From positions 1 through 64,000 of the forward strand of contig JBAXNN010000005.1 in the NCBI GenBank assembly GCA_037133755.1: a stretch of DNA of 64,000 nucleotides, written 5' to 3'. Under the pieces are notes generated by a model that was given only the letters and a program-made list of their open reading frames with translations, had not been told where the DNA came from and ran no database searches. The position numbers and the translations under genes were made by a program. This stretch comes from F1-60-MAGs149 sp037133755. GTDB lineage: Bacteria; Actinomycetota; Thermoleophilia; Gaiellales; F1-60-MAGs149. Position 1 is the stretch's first letter. Each line of letters starts with the position of its first letter. Positions 32,065-40,503 of the stretch are shown here, in pieces.

Positions 32065-32666
32065 GCCGGGCGCAGCGCGATCCACGGGGGATCGGCGCGG
32101 AAGTCGAAGAGCAGCGACTCATCGAGCTGCGGCGACGTCGGGCCGGTGCCGCCGTCGGGCAGCACGATGCGGTGCAGGCGCAGCGAGTCGTAGTGGAGCG
32201 GTGAGCGATCGACGGCCGTGCGATGCAGCGACTCGTGGTTGAGGCCGTCGATCGCGTCGCGGTCGCGGAAGATGACGAGGTTGCCCCACTGGCTCGTCCC
32301 ATCACCCTGCGGCCACTCGACGTTGTAGTACGCGAGCAGGCCGGGGTAGCGCTCGAGGCGCTCCATCATCTCCGCCTCGACGATCGAGAGCGGCTCGTGG
32401 TCGACGTCGAGCGCCTGGCCGAAGAAGCCGACGCCCACGGCGGGCACCGCCGTGCGCAGCGCCGCCCAGTCGGGCACGACGAGCCAGTGGATCGCCCCCG
32501 CGGCGTCCGTCCAGCGTCCGTCGGAACCACCGCCCGCCGCGTGCTCGACGAGGCTGGCGTGCAGCCGCGCGAGGATCGCGAAGTCGGCGTCGGACAGCGA
32601 GGGCTCGGTGAACGGCCGCGTCGGATCGCCCGTGCGCGGCGGCAGCTCGGTGGTGGGAATCGCCAT
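32061..32666 (-). CDS. conserved-looking protein of unknown function
   Basis: A 201-residue soluble protein that I do not recognise. It is rich in acidic residues and Trp. The second half has 'VIFRDRDAIDGLNHESLHRTAVDRSPLHYDSLRLHRIVLPDG', with His/Tyr/Arg spacing that looks like a conserved pocket, and ends 'DFRADPPWIALRPA'. Codon use matches its neighbours and the frame is free of stops over 600 bases. It is convergent with the Mop regulator (stops share CTAG) and divergent from the hydratase gene at 32733, so it has its own promoter. ATG 32666 was chosen; the longer frame upstream runs into the next gene's promoter. Confidence 0.7.
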   Translation of the reverse strand: MAIPTTELPPRTGDPTRPFTEPSLSDADFAILARLHASLVEHAAGGGSDGRWTDAAGAIHWLVVPDWAALRTAVPAVGVGFFGQALDVDHEPLSIVEAEMMERLERYPGLLAYYNVEWPQGDGTSQWGNLVIFRDRDAIDGLNHESLHRTAVDRSPLHYDSLRLHRIVLPDGGTGPTSPQLDESLLFDFRADPPWIALRPA

Positions 32667-32720
32667 GCGCAGAAGGATAGCGCCGTCCAGCGAGCACCTG
32701 CAAGACCGCGCCCGCCCGTC

Positions 32721-32726
32721 TACGAT
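32721..32726 (+). promoter_or_regulatory. -10 hexamer (TACGAT) 6 bases before ATG 32733
   Basis: TACGAT plus 6 bases and ATG; supports the short start of the hydratase gene over upstream in-frame starts. Confidence 0.5.
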
Positions 32727-32732
32727 CACCGC

Positions 32733-33509
32733 ATGTCCAACCGCATCTCCGACGCCGCGCACGCCCTCTTCGATCGCCGTCTCGCGCACGAGGACGCGCT
32801 GCTCCCCGCGGACCTCGCGCCACAGGACCTCGCCGAGGCCTACGCCACGCACCTCGCCCTGCTCGACGTGCTGATGGCCAACGGCGGCGGACCCCAGATC
32901 GGCTGGAAGGTCGGCTTCACCAACGCCGCCGCGCAGGCGCGCAATGGCTCGACCGAGCCGGTCTTCGCTGGTCTCCTTGCCGGCAACTCGTACGTCGAGG
33001 AGGCCGAGCTGGCGAGCCCCGGCGGTGCCGGCCTGGGGGTCGAGGCCGAGATCGCCGTGCGCCTCAGCCAGGCGATCTCCGGACCGATCTCGCGCCAGGA
33101 GGCGGCCGACGCGATTGATGGCGTCGCGATCGCGTTCGAGATCGTCCAGCCTCGCTGCAAGGTCGACGATGCGGGTCTGCCCACGCTGGTCGCCGACGGC
33201 ACGCAGCAGTACGGCACGATCCTCGGCGAGTGGAACACCGAGTACGACCCGATGACGCTCGACCAGACCGACGTCAAGCTGCAGATCGACGGGTTCACCG
33301 ATGCATTTATGAACGCCACCGAGGTCCTAGGGCACCCGCTCAACGCGATCACGTGGCTGAGCGAGGCAACCGCTCGCTACGGCGTGCAGTTGCAGGCGGG
33401 CGACGTGATCCTGACCGGCGCGATCATTCCCGCCAAGGCGCTGGAGTCGGGCCAGATGGCCGAGCTCGCCAGCGATGGCCTCGGCGACATTCGCGTCTGG
33501 GTCGACTAG
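32733..33509 (+). CDS. 2-keto-4-pentenoate hydratase family protein
   Basis: A 258-residue protein of the fumarylacetoacetate-hydrolase/MhpD group. The core shows 'GWKVGFTNAAAQ' (about 53-64), 'GVEAEIAVRL' (metal-ligand Glu residues, about 101-110), 'AIAFEIVQPR' (Glu), and 'GDVILTGAIIPAKAL' near the end, matching the hydratase/decarboxylase families that act on 2-hydroxypentadienoates in aromatic meta-cleavage. No other meta-cleavage genes are nearby, so the physiological substrate is open. ATG 32733 follows a leaderless -10 hexamer. Confidence 0.85.
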   Translation: MSNRISDAAHALFDRRLAHEDALLPADLAPQDLAEAYATHLALLDVLMANGGGPQIGWKVGFTNAAAQARNGSTEPVFAGLLAGNSYVEEAELASPGGAGLGVEAEIAVRLSQAISGPISRQEAADAIDGVAIAFEIVQPRCKVDDAGLPTLVADGTQQYGTILGEWNTEYDPMTLDQTDVKLQIDGFTDAFMNATEVLGHPLNAITWLSEATARYGVQLQAGDVILTGAIIPAKALESGQMAELASDGLGDIRVWVD

Positions 33510-33513
33510 CCAC

Positions 33514-34530
33514 CTACGGCAGGACGACAGGGACTGCCTGCGCCGCCCAGGCGCGCGCCAGGTTGCGGTCCGTCCACTCGGACTGCTCCTCGGCGAAGGC
33601 GCTGAACGACTCATCCCACGCTTGCGCAGCGGCGCGACACGCGCCGGCAAGCGACAGCTCGCCGGCATGCCCCTCGGTCGCCACGATCCCCGTCAGCGCA
33701 CGCCACGCCCCCATCGGCTGACGCTCCACGAGGTGGCGGAGCGGGCGCGAGCCACGGCCACCGAGAATGCCGGCGCGTGCGATGCCAAGGCCATTGCGCG
33801 ACAGCGCCAGCGCGGCCGACTGCGCATGCTCGGCGAGGCGCGCCTCGACGAGGACGAGCGAACCCTTCGGGGCGAGTGCTGCGGCGATCTGATCGATGCC
33901 TTCGGCGGTCTCGCCGTCGCCGGCGCGGAACTGCTCGAGCAGGCCCGACAAGACAAGCACGACCGGGAAGCGCTCATCCCAGGCGGCCAGATCGGCATAG
34001 GCACCGGCCCGCAGCTCGAGATCGACGGCACCGGTGTCGCGCATGCGCTCGTAGCCCGCGGCGATTGCCCCCTCGGCGAGATCGACGCCGACGAAGTGAC
34101 GATCCGGGTGCCGCGACGAGAGCCATGCTTCGAGATACCCGGCGTTGCAGCCGCACGACAGCACGGGTCCAGGCGGCAGCACGCGCAGCAGCGCATCGGC
34201 CCACACGCCGATCGCCAGCACCTCGACCCACACCCGCGAGAGGTCGACGCTGATCAGATCGCGCCAGTTTCCTGCCGCCAGCGCCTCACCGACGGCGCCC
34301 TCGCTCTCGGGAATCGGACGGTCGTACCGGCGGCGAATGGCCTCGCGCCACACGGGATCCTCGCCCCCGCTCTCGGCCTCGCGTTCGAAGCGCAGGCGAT
34401 CGCCGCGGAGGGCGCGCAGCAGTACGGGATCGAGATCGGACTCGGCCGCCAGCGGACGTGCACCCCACACGTCGCCGAGGTACGCGGCGAGCGCGTCAAC
34501 GGCGGCGGTGTCAATGACCGGGCGCTTCAT
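33514..34530 (-). CDS. SAM-dependent methyltransferase-like protein
   Basis: A 338-residue protein. A helical N-terminal domain (1-100) is followed by a Rossmann domain beginning 'GPVLSCGCNAGYLEAWL' (about 122-138), in which the usual GxGxG loop reads GCNAG, then 'FVGVDLAEGAIAAGYERM' (acidic residue after strand 2) and 'VVLVLSGLLEQF' after strand 4. This fits a class I methyltransferase of unknown substrate. ATG 34530 overlaps the stop of the upstream small gene as ATGA, so the two are coupled. Confidence 0.75.
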   Translation of the reverse strand: MKRPVIDTAAVDALAAYLGDVWGARPLAAESDLDPVLLRALRGDRLRFEREAESGGEDPVWREAIRRRYDRPIPESEGAVGEALAAGNWRDLISVDLSRVWVEVLAIGVWADALLRVLPPGPVLSCGCNAGYLEAWLSSRHPDRHFVGVDLAEGAIAAGYERMRDTGAVDLELRAGAYADLAAWDERFPVVLVLSGLLEQFRAGDGETAEGIDQIAAALAPKGSLVLVEARLAEHAQSAALALSRNGLGIARAGILGGRGSRPLRHLVERQPMGAWRALTGIVATEGHAGELSLAGACRAAAQAWDESFSAFAEEQSEWTDRNLARAWAAQAVPVVLP

Positions 34531-34970
34531 GCGCGCCCCTCTCCGACCTGACGCTCCGCCGCAGCGAGGCGCTTGGCGAGTGCCGGATCCGTCGCGGCAC
34601 GCGCGACGATGGCGGCGGCGAGCGCGACCGCGATGTCCGACGGTGGCTCGATGCCGGTCGTCGCGATGTCGAGGGCAGCCTCCAGCGAACCCGCACCGGA
34701 GGCCGCGAGCAGTGCCTCGGTCAGCGGCATCAGCCGCGGCGGCACGCGGTCGCCCTGCGGGCGCGGCCGACGCGGCTCAACCGCACCGCGCTCGCGCAGG
34801 ATGCGGCTGATCTGCACCTGCACGCTGCCGACCGACGCCAGGCCCTGCTGCTCGGCGAACTCCTGCGCGAACTCGCTCCACGGTCGGGTGTCAGTCTCCG
34901 GCCGCGCGTCCATGGCGGCGCGCAGGAGCGACGCGGTCGAGGCCTTGCGCTGCTTCGGCTGGTCGCTCAC
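34527..34970 (-). CDS. small protein of unknown function, coupled to methyltransferase
   Basis: A 147-residue soluble protein, Ala- and Arg-rich. Residues about 25-60 ('WSEFAQEFAEQQGLASVGSVQVQISRILRERG') could fold as a helix-turn-helix, and the C-terminal half is helical with 'DIAVALAAAIVARAATDPALAKRLAAAERQ'. I do not recognise a family. Start GTG 34970; an upstream extension of the frame is low-complexity. It overlaps the methyltransferase start by 4 bases and lies 29 bases from the TetR gene. Confidence 0.6.
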   Translation of the reverse strand: MSDQPKQRKASTASLLRAAMDARPETDTRPWSEFAQEFAEQQGLASVGSVQVQISRILRERGAVEPRRPRPQGDRVPPRLMPLTEALLAASGAGSLEAALDIATTGIEPPSDIAVALAAAIVARAATDPALAKRLAAAERQVGEGRA

Positions 34971-34998
34971 AGGCAGAACTATCCCACGCAGCGGCGGC

Positions 34999-35631
34999 TC
35001 AGGCGCTACGAGGATGCAGCAGCTCGCGCGCCGTGTCCACGAGTCGGGCTGTAACCTCGGCGCCGCTGATGTCGCTCTCCATGGCGAACACCTGGAGCCC
35101 GAGACCATCCATCAGCGACGAGAGGATGCCGGCGATCTCGTCGCCCGCAAGGCTCGGCTGGAGCGTGCCGGATTCGACACCTTCGCGGATCGTGTCGGCG
35201 AAGCCTTCAACCCACCGCTGCTGCGAACGGCTCGCCGCGCGTCGTAGCTCGGGATCCTTGAGCGCCGCTCCGGCGAAGTCAAGCCACATCTGCCACGACG
35301 GGTGGCGTTCACCGATGCGCATGCCGACGTAGACCAGCAGCGTGTGCAACCGCTCCCAGGCGTCCCCCGGATCGTTGCGCAGAATCAGAAGCTGCTGATC
35401 AATGTCATCGATCCACTGCTCAAGTGCTTCGGCGAGCATGCGCGAACGCGTGCCGAAGTGATGCTGCAGCGTGCCAACGGCAACGCCAGCCTCCTCGGCC
35501 ACATCCTGAAAACGCGTACCGGCGTACCCCCGCCGTGCGATCACCCGCGTCGTGGCAGCCAGAAGCTCTGAACGGCGCTCCACCGCGGTTTCGCTCACGA
35601 CCGCTCCGCTGGACAATCGCGAGGGCGACAT
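34999..35631 (-). CDS. TetR-family transcriptional regulator
   Basis: A 210-residue repressor. The TetR_N domain (about 16-62) has 'RSELLAATTRVIARRGYAGTRFQDVAEEAGVAVGTLQHHFGTRSRML', a textbook TetR helix-turn-helix. The C-terminal ligand domain is helical, with 'SWQMWLDFAGAALKDPELRRAASRSQQRWVEGFADTI', as in BetI/KstR2-like regulators. It is divergent from potA, so it most likely controls the transporter operon through the repeats at 35705-35732. ATG 35631 was used; GTG 35598 is an alternative. Confidence 0.9.
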   Translation of the reverse strand: MSPSRLSSGAVVSETAVERRSELLAATTRVIARRGYAGTRFQDVAEEAGVAVGTLQHHFGTRSRMLAEALEQWIDDIDQQLLILRNDPGDAWERLHTLLVYVGMRIGERHPSWQMWLDFAGAALKDPELRRAASRSQQRWVEGFADTIREGVESGTLQPSLAGDEIAGILSSLMDGLGLQVFAMESDISGAEVTARLVDTARELLHPRSA

Positions 35632-35704
35632 GCACGGAGGGTCACCGGAGCAGGGCTCCGTGTCAAGCAGGTCGGCGTCATACCACTGGTGAACAGATGA
35701 AATT

Positions 35705-35732
35705 CGGATTGCACCGGATTGCTTGCATTCCG
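35705..35732. promoter_or_regulatory. repeat cluster CGGATTGC/CGGATTGC/GCATTCCG upstream of potA
   Basis: Two direct copies of CGGATTGC (35705-35712, 35715-35722) and a near-inverted GCATTCCG (35725-35732) lie between the divergent tetR and potA genes. They overlap a plausible -35 (TTGCAT at 35723) with TAACAA about 15 bases downstream. A likely TetR operator. Confidence 0.55.
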
Positions 35733-35778
35733 GAAAAGTGCGGTAACAATACGACGGTACGGGAGAGAGGGAGAGATC

Positions 35779-36909
35779 GTGGACGGACACATCGTGCTCA
35801 GCGGTGTCACCAAGGCGTTCGGCGAGAACGTCGTTGTGAATGACATCGATCTGAACATTCGCGAGGGCGAGTTTTTCTCGATGCTGGGGCCGTCCGGCTG
35901 CGGCAAGACGACCACGCTCCGCATGATCGCGGGCTTCGAGGTCCCCACCATCGGCAGCGTTACGCTCGCCGGCGAGGACGTCACCGAGGTACCGCCGGCC
36001 AAGCGCAACGTGAACATGGTCTTCCAGGCCTACGCGCTCTTCCCGCACATGACCGTGCAGGAGAACGTCGAGTTCGGCCTCAAGATCAAGAAGGTCAAGA
36101 AGGATGAGGTCAAGAGCCGGGCCGCCGAGGCGATTGCCTCTGTGCAGCTCGAGGGCTTCGAGCTTCGCAAGCCCGCCCAGCTCTCCGGCGGCCAGCAGCA
36201 GCGCGTCGCCCTGGCCCGCGCGCTCGTCAACCGCCCCGCCGCCCTGCTGCTCGACGAGCCGCTCGGCGCACTCGACCTCAAGCTCCGCAAGGAGATGCAG
36301 CACGAGCTCAAGGCGATCCAGGTCCGCACCGGCACGACCTTCGTGTACGTGACGCACGACCAGGAAGAGGCCCTGACGATGTCCGACCGCATCGCGGTCA
36401 TGAACAACGGCATCGTCGAGCAGTGCGCGGGTCCCCGCGAGATCTACGAGCACCCGACGACGGCCTTCGTGGCTGGCTTCATCGGCACCTCGAACATCGT
36501 CAACATGCGCATCGACCGCAACGAGGGCGGCAAGGCGATCATGGACCTCTCCGAGGGCCAGCGCATCGTCGCCACATCGGCCAAGTCCAGCGGCACGCTG
36601 CAGATCACGGTGCGCCCAGAGAAGATCCACCTGAGTGCCACGGGTCTCGGCGACGACGCCTCGAGCGTCGGCGGCCGCGTCAGCGACGTCATGTACCTCG
36701 GCTCGATGACGCAGATCACCGTCGAGCTACCGAATGGCGACACGCTGCAGGTCCATCGTCTCAACGACGAGGCCGCGGCAGCCGACCCGCAGGTCGGCGA
36801 CACGATTTCGCTGCATTGGGCAGCGAACAACAGCTTCGTGATCGAGGGTCTGCCCTCGAGCGCGGACGGAGGGGATGCTCCGACGCATGCCGCGTCGGAG
36901 TCCGAGTAA
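35779..36909 (+). CDS. potA: polyamine-type ABC transporter ATP-binding protein
   Basis: A 376-residue ATPase of the spermidine/putrescine (Fe/Mo/putrescine) subfamily. Walker A GPSGCGKTT at 37-45, signature LSGGQQQR at 135-142, Walker B LLLDEP at 156-161, and a C-terminal TOBE domain (about 280-360). The sequence 'FQAYALFPHMTVQENVEFGL' is typical of PotA. The GTG 35779 start has GGGAG 5 bases upstream. It is first gene of potA-potD1-potB-potC-small peptide-potD2 and divergent from a TetR repressor. Confidence 0.94.
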   Translation: MDGHIVLSGVTKAFGENVVVNDIDLNIREGEFFSMLGPSGCGKTTTLRMIAGFEVPTIGSVTLAGEDVTEVPPAKRNVNMVFQAYALFPHMTVQENVEFGLKIKKVKKDEVKSRAAEAIASVQLEGFELRKPAQLSGGQQQRVALARALVNRPAALLLDEPLGALDLKLRKEMQHELKAIQVRTGTTFVYVTHDQEEALTMSDRIAVMNNGIVEQCAGPREIYEHPTTAFVAGFIGTSNIVNMRIDRNEGGKAIMDLSEGQRIVATSAKSSGTLQITVRPEKIHLSATGLGDDASSVGGRVSDVMYLGSMTQITVELPNGDTLQVHRLNDEAAAADPQVGDTISLHWAANNSFVIEGLPSSADGGDAPTHAASESE

Positions 36910-36922
36910 TGGGAGGGAACCT

Positions 36923-38164
36923 GTGAGCGAAGAGATGGAGCCCAAGCTCCTCAACACCACGATGTCCCGCAGGGGCTTCGTCGCCATGTCCGGCGCAGCC
37001 GGCCTGGCTGCGTTTCTGGCAGCCTGCGGCGGTTCGAGCTCGGATTCGTCGTCGTCCGGCGGCGACGCAGCAGCTGACGGCGTGACCGCCGAAGAGGCCG
37101 CTGCTGGCAAGTCGTTCGACCCCGCAACGGAGCCGGGTGGCCCGATCGAGATCTTCACGTGGGCCGGCTACGACGACAGCCCCGAAGAGGGTCTGCCGGC
37201 GATGTGGGAGCAGTACATCAAGGGCGAGTACGAGTCGGCATCGCCGCTCAAGTGGACGTTCCTCGAGGACGACCAGCAGGCACTCGCCAAGGTCGCCTCG
37301 GGCTACAACCCGGACATCATCCATCCCTGCATCGCGTACACGCAGCAGTGGAAGGATGCCGGGCTGATTCAGCCGCTGGATCTGAACCTGCTGCCCGACT
37401 TCGGCGGCATTCCGGACGCGATCAAGGCCGGCGGCATCATCGACGGCGCGCCGTACCACATGCCGTTCGACGTCGGCTTCTCCTGCCTCACCTACGACGC
37501 TGACCAGATCAGCTTCGACAAGGTCGGCGGCAAGGAGTCGTGGGAGGTCCTGCTCGACGACACCTACAAGGGCAAGATGGCGCTCTTCTCGGATGACGTC
37601 GCGATCATCAAGATCGGCCACCTGATCAACAAGGGTGCTGTCGATCCGAACAAGATGACGCAGGAGGAGATCGACGCGGCCAAGGAGACGGCCCTCAAGA
37701 TCAAGCCGAACCTGCGCAACTACTGGACGTCGCAGACCGACACGGTCAACGACTTCGTCAACGGCAACCTGATCGCCACCTACACGTGGCCGGACGGGTA
37801 CTGGAAGATCAAGAACCACCCGAAGATGAAGGACCGCAACATCAAGTACATGCAGCCGACGCAGGGCCGTCTGGCCTGGGTCTGCGGCATGGTGCTGAGC
37901 GCCAACACCAAGCAGCCGGGCCGTGCCTCGCTGGCCATGGCGGCGGCAAACACCCCGGCAGCAGCAGCTGCCCTGACCGACGACTTCCAGTACGCGTCGG
38001 GCCAGCAGCAGGGTGTGGCAGAGCTGATCAAGAACAAGGAGCTGATCAAGGCCTTCCAGATCGACGATCCGGCCGCCTGGGCCCCGCCGAACGCGTGGTT
38101 CGAGGCTCCCCTGCCGAACTACAAGGACTACGTCGCCGCTGGCGAGGAGGTCAAGGCCGCCTAA
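36923..38164 (+). CDS. extracellular binding lipoprotein of PotD type (copy 1)
   Basis: A 413-residue binding protein with a Tat-type lipoprotein signal: 'MSRRGFVAMSGAAGL' with twin Arg (about 15-16) and lipobox 'FLAAC' near 31. A Ser/Gly/Asp-rich tether follows. The mature domain has 'IEIFTWAGYDDSPEEGLPAMWEQY', the PotD/PotF-like start, and 'MPFDVGFSCLTYDAD'. The ligand is a cationic or zwitterionic amine by family analogy; it is not proven here. GTG 36923 has GGGAGG 5 bases upstream. It is a close paralogue of the protein encoded at 40504. Confidence 0.9.
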   Translation: MSEEMEPKLLNTTMSRRGFVAMSGAAGLAAFLAACGGSSSDSSSSGGDAAADGVTAEEAAAGKSFDPATEPGGPIEIFTWAGYDDSPEEGLPAMWEQYIKGEYESASPLKWTFLEDDQQALAKVASGYNPDIIHPCIAYTQQWKDAGLIQPLDLNLLPDFGGIPDAIKAGGIIDGAPYHMPFDVGFSCLTYDADQISFDKVGGKESWEVLLDDTYKGKMALFSDDVAIIKIGHLINKGAVDPNKMTQEEIDAAKETALKIKPNLRNYWTSQTDTVNDFVNGNLIATYTWPDGYWKIKNHPKMKDRNIKYMQPTQGRLAWVCGMVLSANTKQPGRASLAMAAANTPAAAAALTDDFQYASGQQQGVAELIKNKELIKAFQIDDPAAWAPPNAWFEAPLPNYKDYVAAGEEVKAA

Positions 38165-38172
38165 GCGGTACC

Positions 38173-38201
38173 GGAGGGGCCGGCCGTGCGTCGGCCCCTC
38201 C
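38173..38201 (+). terminator. intra-operon hairpin between potD1 and potB
   Basis: A perfect 10-bp GC-rich stem (38173-38182 with 38192-38201) and a 9-base loop, 8 bases after the potD1 stop. It may attenuate reading into the permeases and protect the potD1 mRNA end, giving excess binding protein. It also covers a possible potB GTG at 38186, which argues for the ATG at 38225. Confidence 0.7.
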
Positions 38202-38224
38202 ACCCCGCCTTCTGCCTGAGCACC

Positions 38225-39397
38225 ATGGCCGCAGTTCCCGAACAGCCCAAGCTCCCGATCAAGCGGAGCCGACGCGAGTCGCGCAACGATGGCGGCTCTG
38301 CGCTGTCCACGTACGGCCTGATGCTGCCCATGCTCGTGGTGCTGAGCCTGTTCTTCCTCGCACCGCTGTACTACATCTTCATGTTCAGCGTCGCCCTGCG
38401 GCGCTTCGCTCCCACGGACGCCCTCGCCATGCTCAACGGCGAGCTCAATGCGTTCACCACCGAGCTCTGGGGCAAGCTCGTCAACGTTGGCGTCATCGTC
38501 CAGCTGCCGGGCATCGACTTCACCGTCCCGACGATGGTGATCGCCCTCGTGTTCATCGTCCTCCTGATCCTCGCGGTCAGCGGCGGCAAGATCAGCAAGG
38601 ACCGCGGTGGCTGGATCGTCGGCATCGCCTTCATCCTCCTGCTCGCGCCCTTCATGACGATCCCCGCGGGCAACAATCTTCTCCGTGTGATGTCGCTGTC
38701 TGCCGATGGCGACTCGCTGCGCCTCTTCTTCAAGTCCGTCTCGATGGCCATGACGTCGTCGGTGACGGCGGTCATCATCGCGATCCCCGTCGCCTACTTC
38801 CTCGCCTTCTGCATCGGCAAGTCGAAGTACACGTGGCTGCTCGTCGTGATCGCGCCGTTCCTCACGTCCTACCTCCTGCGCGTGTTCGCATGGAAGGTGA
38901 TCCTCGGCGATCAGGGGCTGATCAACTCGGGCCTGATGGCCGTCGGCCTGGTCGACGAGAAGGCGCCGCTGACCTTCCTGATCTACAGCCAGTTCACCGT
39001 GATCGTCGTGCTCACGTACGCCTGGGTGCCGTTCATCTGCCTGCCGATCTTCCTGTCGTTCGAGACGATCGACCGCCGGCTGCTGGAGGCCGCGATGGAT
39101 CTGGGCGCATCGCGCTGGCAGGCGTTCCGTAAGATCAGCCTGCCGATCATCGCGCCCGGCATCGTCGCCGCCTTCCTGTTCGTGTTCATTCCGTCGATCG
39201 GCGAGTACATCACGCCAACACTCGTCGGCGGCACGCAGGGCACCATGTACGGTCAGTCGCTCGCCAACCAGTTCGTGGGCGGCGCCTTCAACTGGCAGTA
39301 CGGCTCCGTCATGGCGCTGTTCCTGCTCGGCGTCGTCCTGCTGCTCACGTTCGCGACCGCGCGCTTCCTGCGCTCGGGCGCCGGAGGCAATCTGTAA
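38225..39397 (+). CDS. potB: polyamine-type ABC permease PotB with extra membrane insert
   Basis: A 390-residue permease, about 100 residues longer than usual PotB (about 285). Transmembrane helix 1 lies at about 30-52; then comes an insert with two extra hydrophobic segments (about 101-119 and 129-147) before the core permease helices begin near 170. The EAA loop 'EAAMDLGASRWQAFRKISLPIIAPGI' and 'PSIGEYITPTLVGGTQG' are standard for PotB. ATG 38225 used; GTG 38186 would add 13 residues but lies inside the hairpin. Stop overlaps potC as TAATG. Confidence 0.9.
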   Translation: MAAVPEQPKLPIKRSRRESRNDGGSALSTYGLMLPMLVVLSLFFLAPLYYIFMFSVALRRFAPTDALAMLNGELNAFTTELWGKLVNVGVIVQLPGIDFTVPTMVIALVFIVLLILAVSGGKISKDRGGWIVGIAFILLLAPFMTIPAGNNLLRVMSLSADGDSLRLFFKSVSMAMTSSVTAVIIAIPVAYFLAFCIGKSKYTWLLVVIAPFLTSYLLRVFAWKVILGDQGLINSGLMAVGLVDEKAPLTFLIYSQFTVIVVLTYAWVPFICLPIFLSFETIDRRLLEAAMDLGASRWQAFRKISLPIIAPGIVAAFLFVFIPSIGEYITPTLVGGTQGTMYGQSLANQFVGGAFNWQYGSVMALFLLGVVLLLTFATARFLRSGAGGNL

Positions 39398-40236
39398 TGG
39401 CCCGCCGCCGCAATACCGACACGTTCGTCGTCATCTCGCCGACCGGCAAGGTCCTGCTGACGATCTTCTTCGCGCTGTTCCTGGTCGTGCTGTACCTGCC
39501 GACGGTGCTGTTGATCGTCTTCTCCTTCAATGACGGCACCGTTGCGGCCTTCCCCCTCGAGGGACTGACGACGAAGTACTACGGCCTCGCGCTCCACTCC
39601 GAAGAGATTCGCAAGGCACTCTGGGCCTCGGTTCGCGTCGCCACGCTCTCTGCCGCCATTGCCACGCTGATCGCATTGATGGCCTCGTATCCGCTGGCGC
39701 GCCGCCACGTGCGCGGCAAGGCGCTGATCTCGGCGCTGATCCTCGTGCCACTGGTGGTCCCGACGGTGGTGCTCGGCGTCGCTCTGCTGATCCTCTTCCA
39801 GAAGGGCTTCATCCCGATCGGTCTGGGCCTGACGAGCGTGATGATCGGCCACGTCGTGATCGCGCTGCCCTTTGCCGTGCTGATCCTGCTGCCGCGCATC
39901 TCGAGCATCGACAAGCGCCTCGAAGAGGCCGCCTACGACCTCGGCGCCTCCGGTATCCAGATGTTTCGCCGCGTGATGCTGCCGCTGATCGTGCCGTCGA
40001 TCCTGTCCGCGTTCCTGATCTCATTCGTCTTCTCGATCGACGAGGTCGTGATCGCGTCCTTCATCGCCGGCGATCAGCCGACGTATCCGGTCTACCTCTA
40101 CTCCGGCCTCAAGTTCCCGGAGAAGACCCAGACGCTGATTCCCGTCGCGACGATCATGATCGTGTTGAGCTTCGTACTGGCGATCGCCGCCGAGTTCATC
40201 CGTCGCCGCGGCGACCGCAAGCTCGAAGGGCGCTAG
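39397..40236 (+). CDS. potC: polyamine-type ABC permease PotC
   Basis: A 279-residue permease with six hydrophobic helices and the EAA loop 'EAAYDLGASGIQMFRRVMLPLIVPSI' (about 180-205). 'FSFNDGTVAAFPLEGLTTKYYGLAL' after the first helix is the PotC hallmark, and 'FSIDEVVIASFIAG' near 210-223 also fits. It forms the channel with PotB. It begins on the last base of the potB stop, so translation is coupled. Confidence 0.94.
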   Translation: MARRRNTDTFVVISPTGKVLLTIFFALFLVVLYLPTVLLIVFSFNDGTVAAFPLEGLTTKYYGLALHSEEIRKALWASVRVATLSAAIATLIALMASYPLARRHVRGKALISALILVPLVVPTVVLGVALLILFQKGFIPIGLGLTSVMIGHVVIALPFAVLILLPRISSIDKRLEEAAYDLGASGIQMFRRVMLPLIVPSILSAFLISFVFSIDEVVIASFIAGDQPTYPVYLYSGLKFPEKTQTLIPVATIMIVLSFVLAIAAEFIRRRGDRKLEGR

Positions 40237-40239
40237 ACC

Positions 40240-40452
40240 GTGCGGGCGCTGATCGCGACCCTCGTCTGCCTCGTGGTACTCGCTGGCTCCGCCGCAGTCG
40301 TCGCGAATAACGCCGACAACGCGGACGCGGTGCGCCGCGCCAACGCAGCCCGAGCCCTGGCTGAGGGCGCCAATTGCGGCTGCACCGCCGATGTGCGCGC
40401 CAAGGATCGCATTGCGAACCGGGACACCACGACCGACGCGGGCACCAAGTAG
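40240..40452 (+). CDS. small exported peptide in the pot operon
   Basis: A 70-residue peptide starting at GTG 40240, 3 bases after the potC stop. A hydrophobic segment at 3-22 is probably a signal peptide or anchor. The rest is polar (Asp, Arg, Asn, Ala) with a CGC motif ('GANCGCTAD', cysteines 46 and 48) and no recognisable domain. Its place between potC and the second binding-protein gene suggests an accessory to the transporter. It could be a decayed remnant; I do not recognise a family. Confidence 0.55.
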   Translation: MRALIATLVCLVVLAGSAAVVANNADNADAVRRANAARALAEGANCGCTADVRAKDRIANRDTTTDAGTK

Positions 40453-40503
40453 GATCGGCACAAGCGCGGCGCTGAGCCGCTCGTTCTCCAGGGAGGGAAC
40501 ATC

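Noticed and set aside
35779..36909. The missing modC ATPase
   Set aside because: The gene starts the pot operon, has PotA-like features and lies 4 kb from modB.
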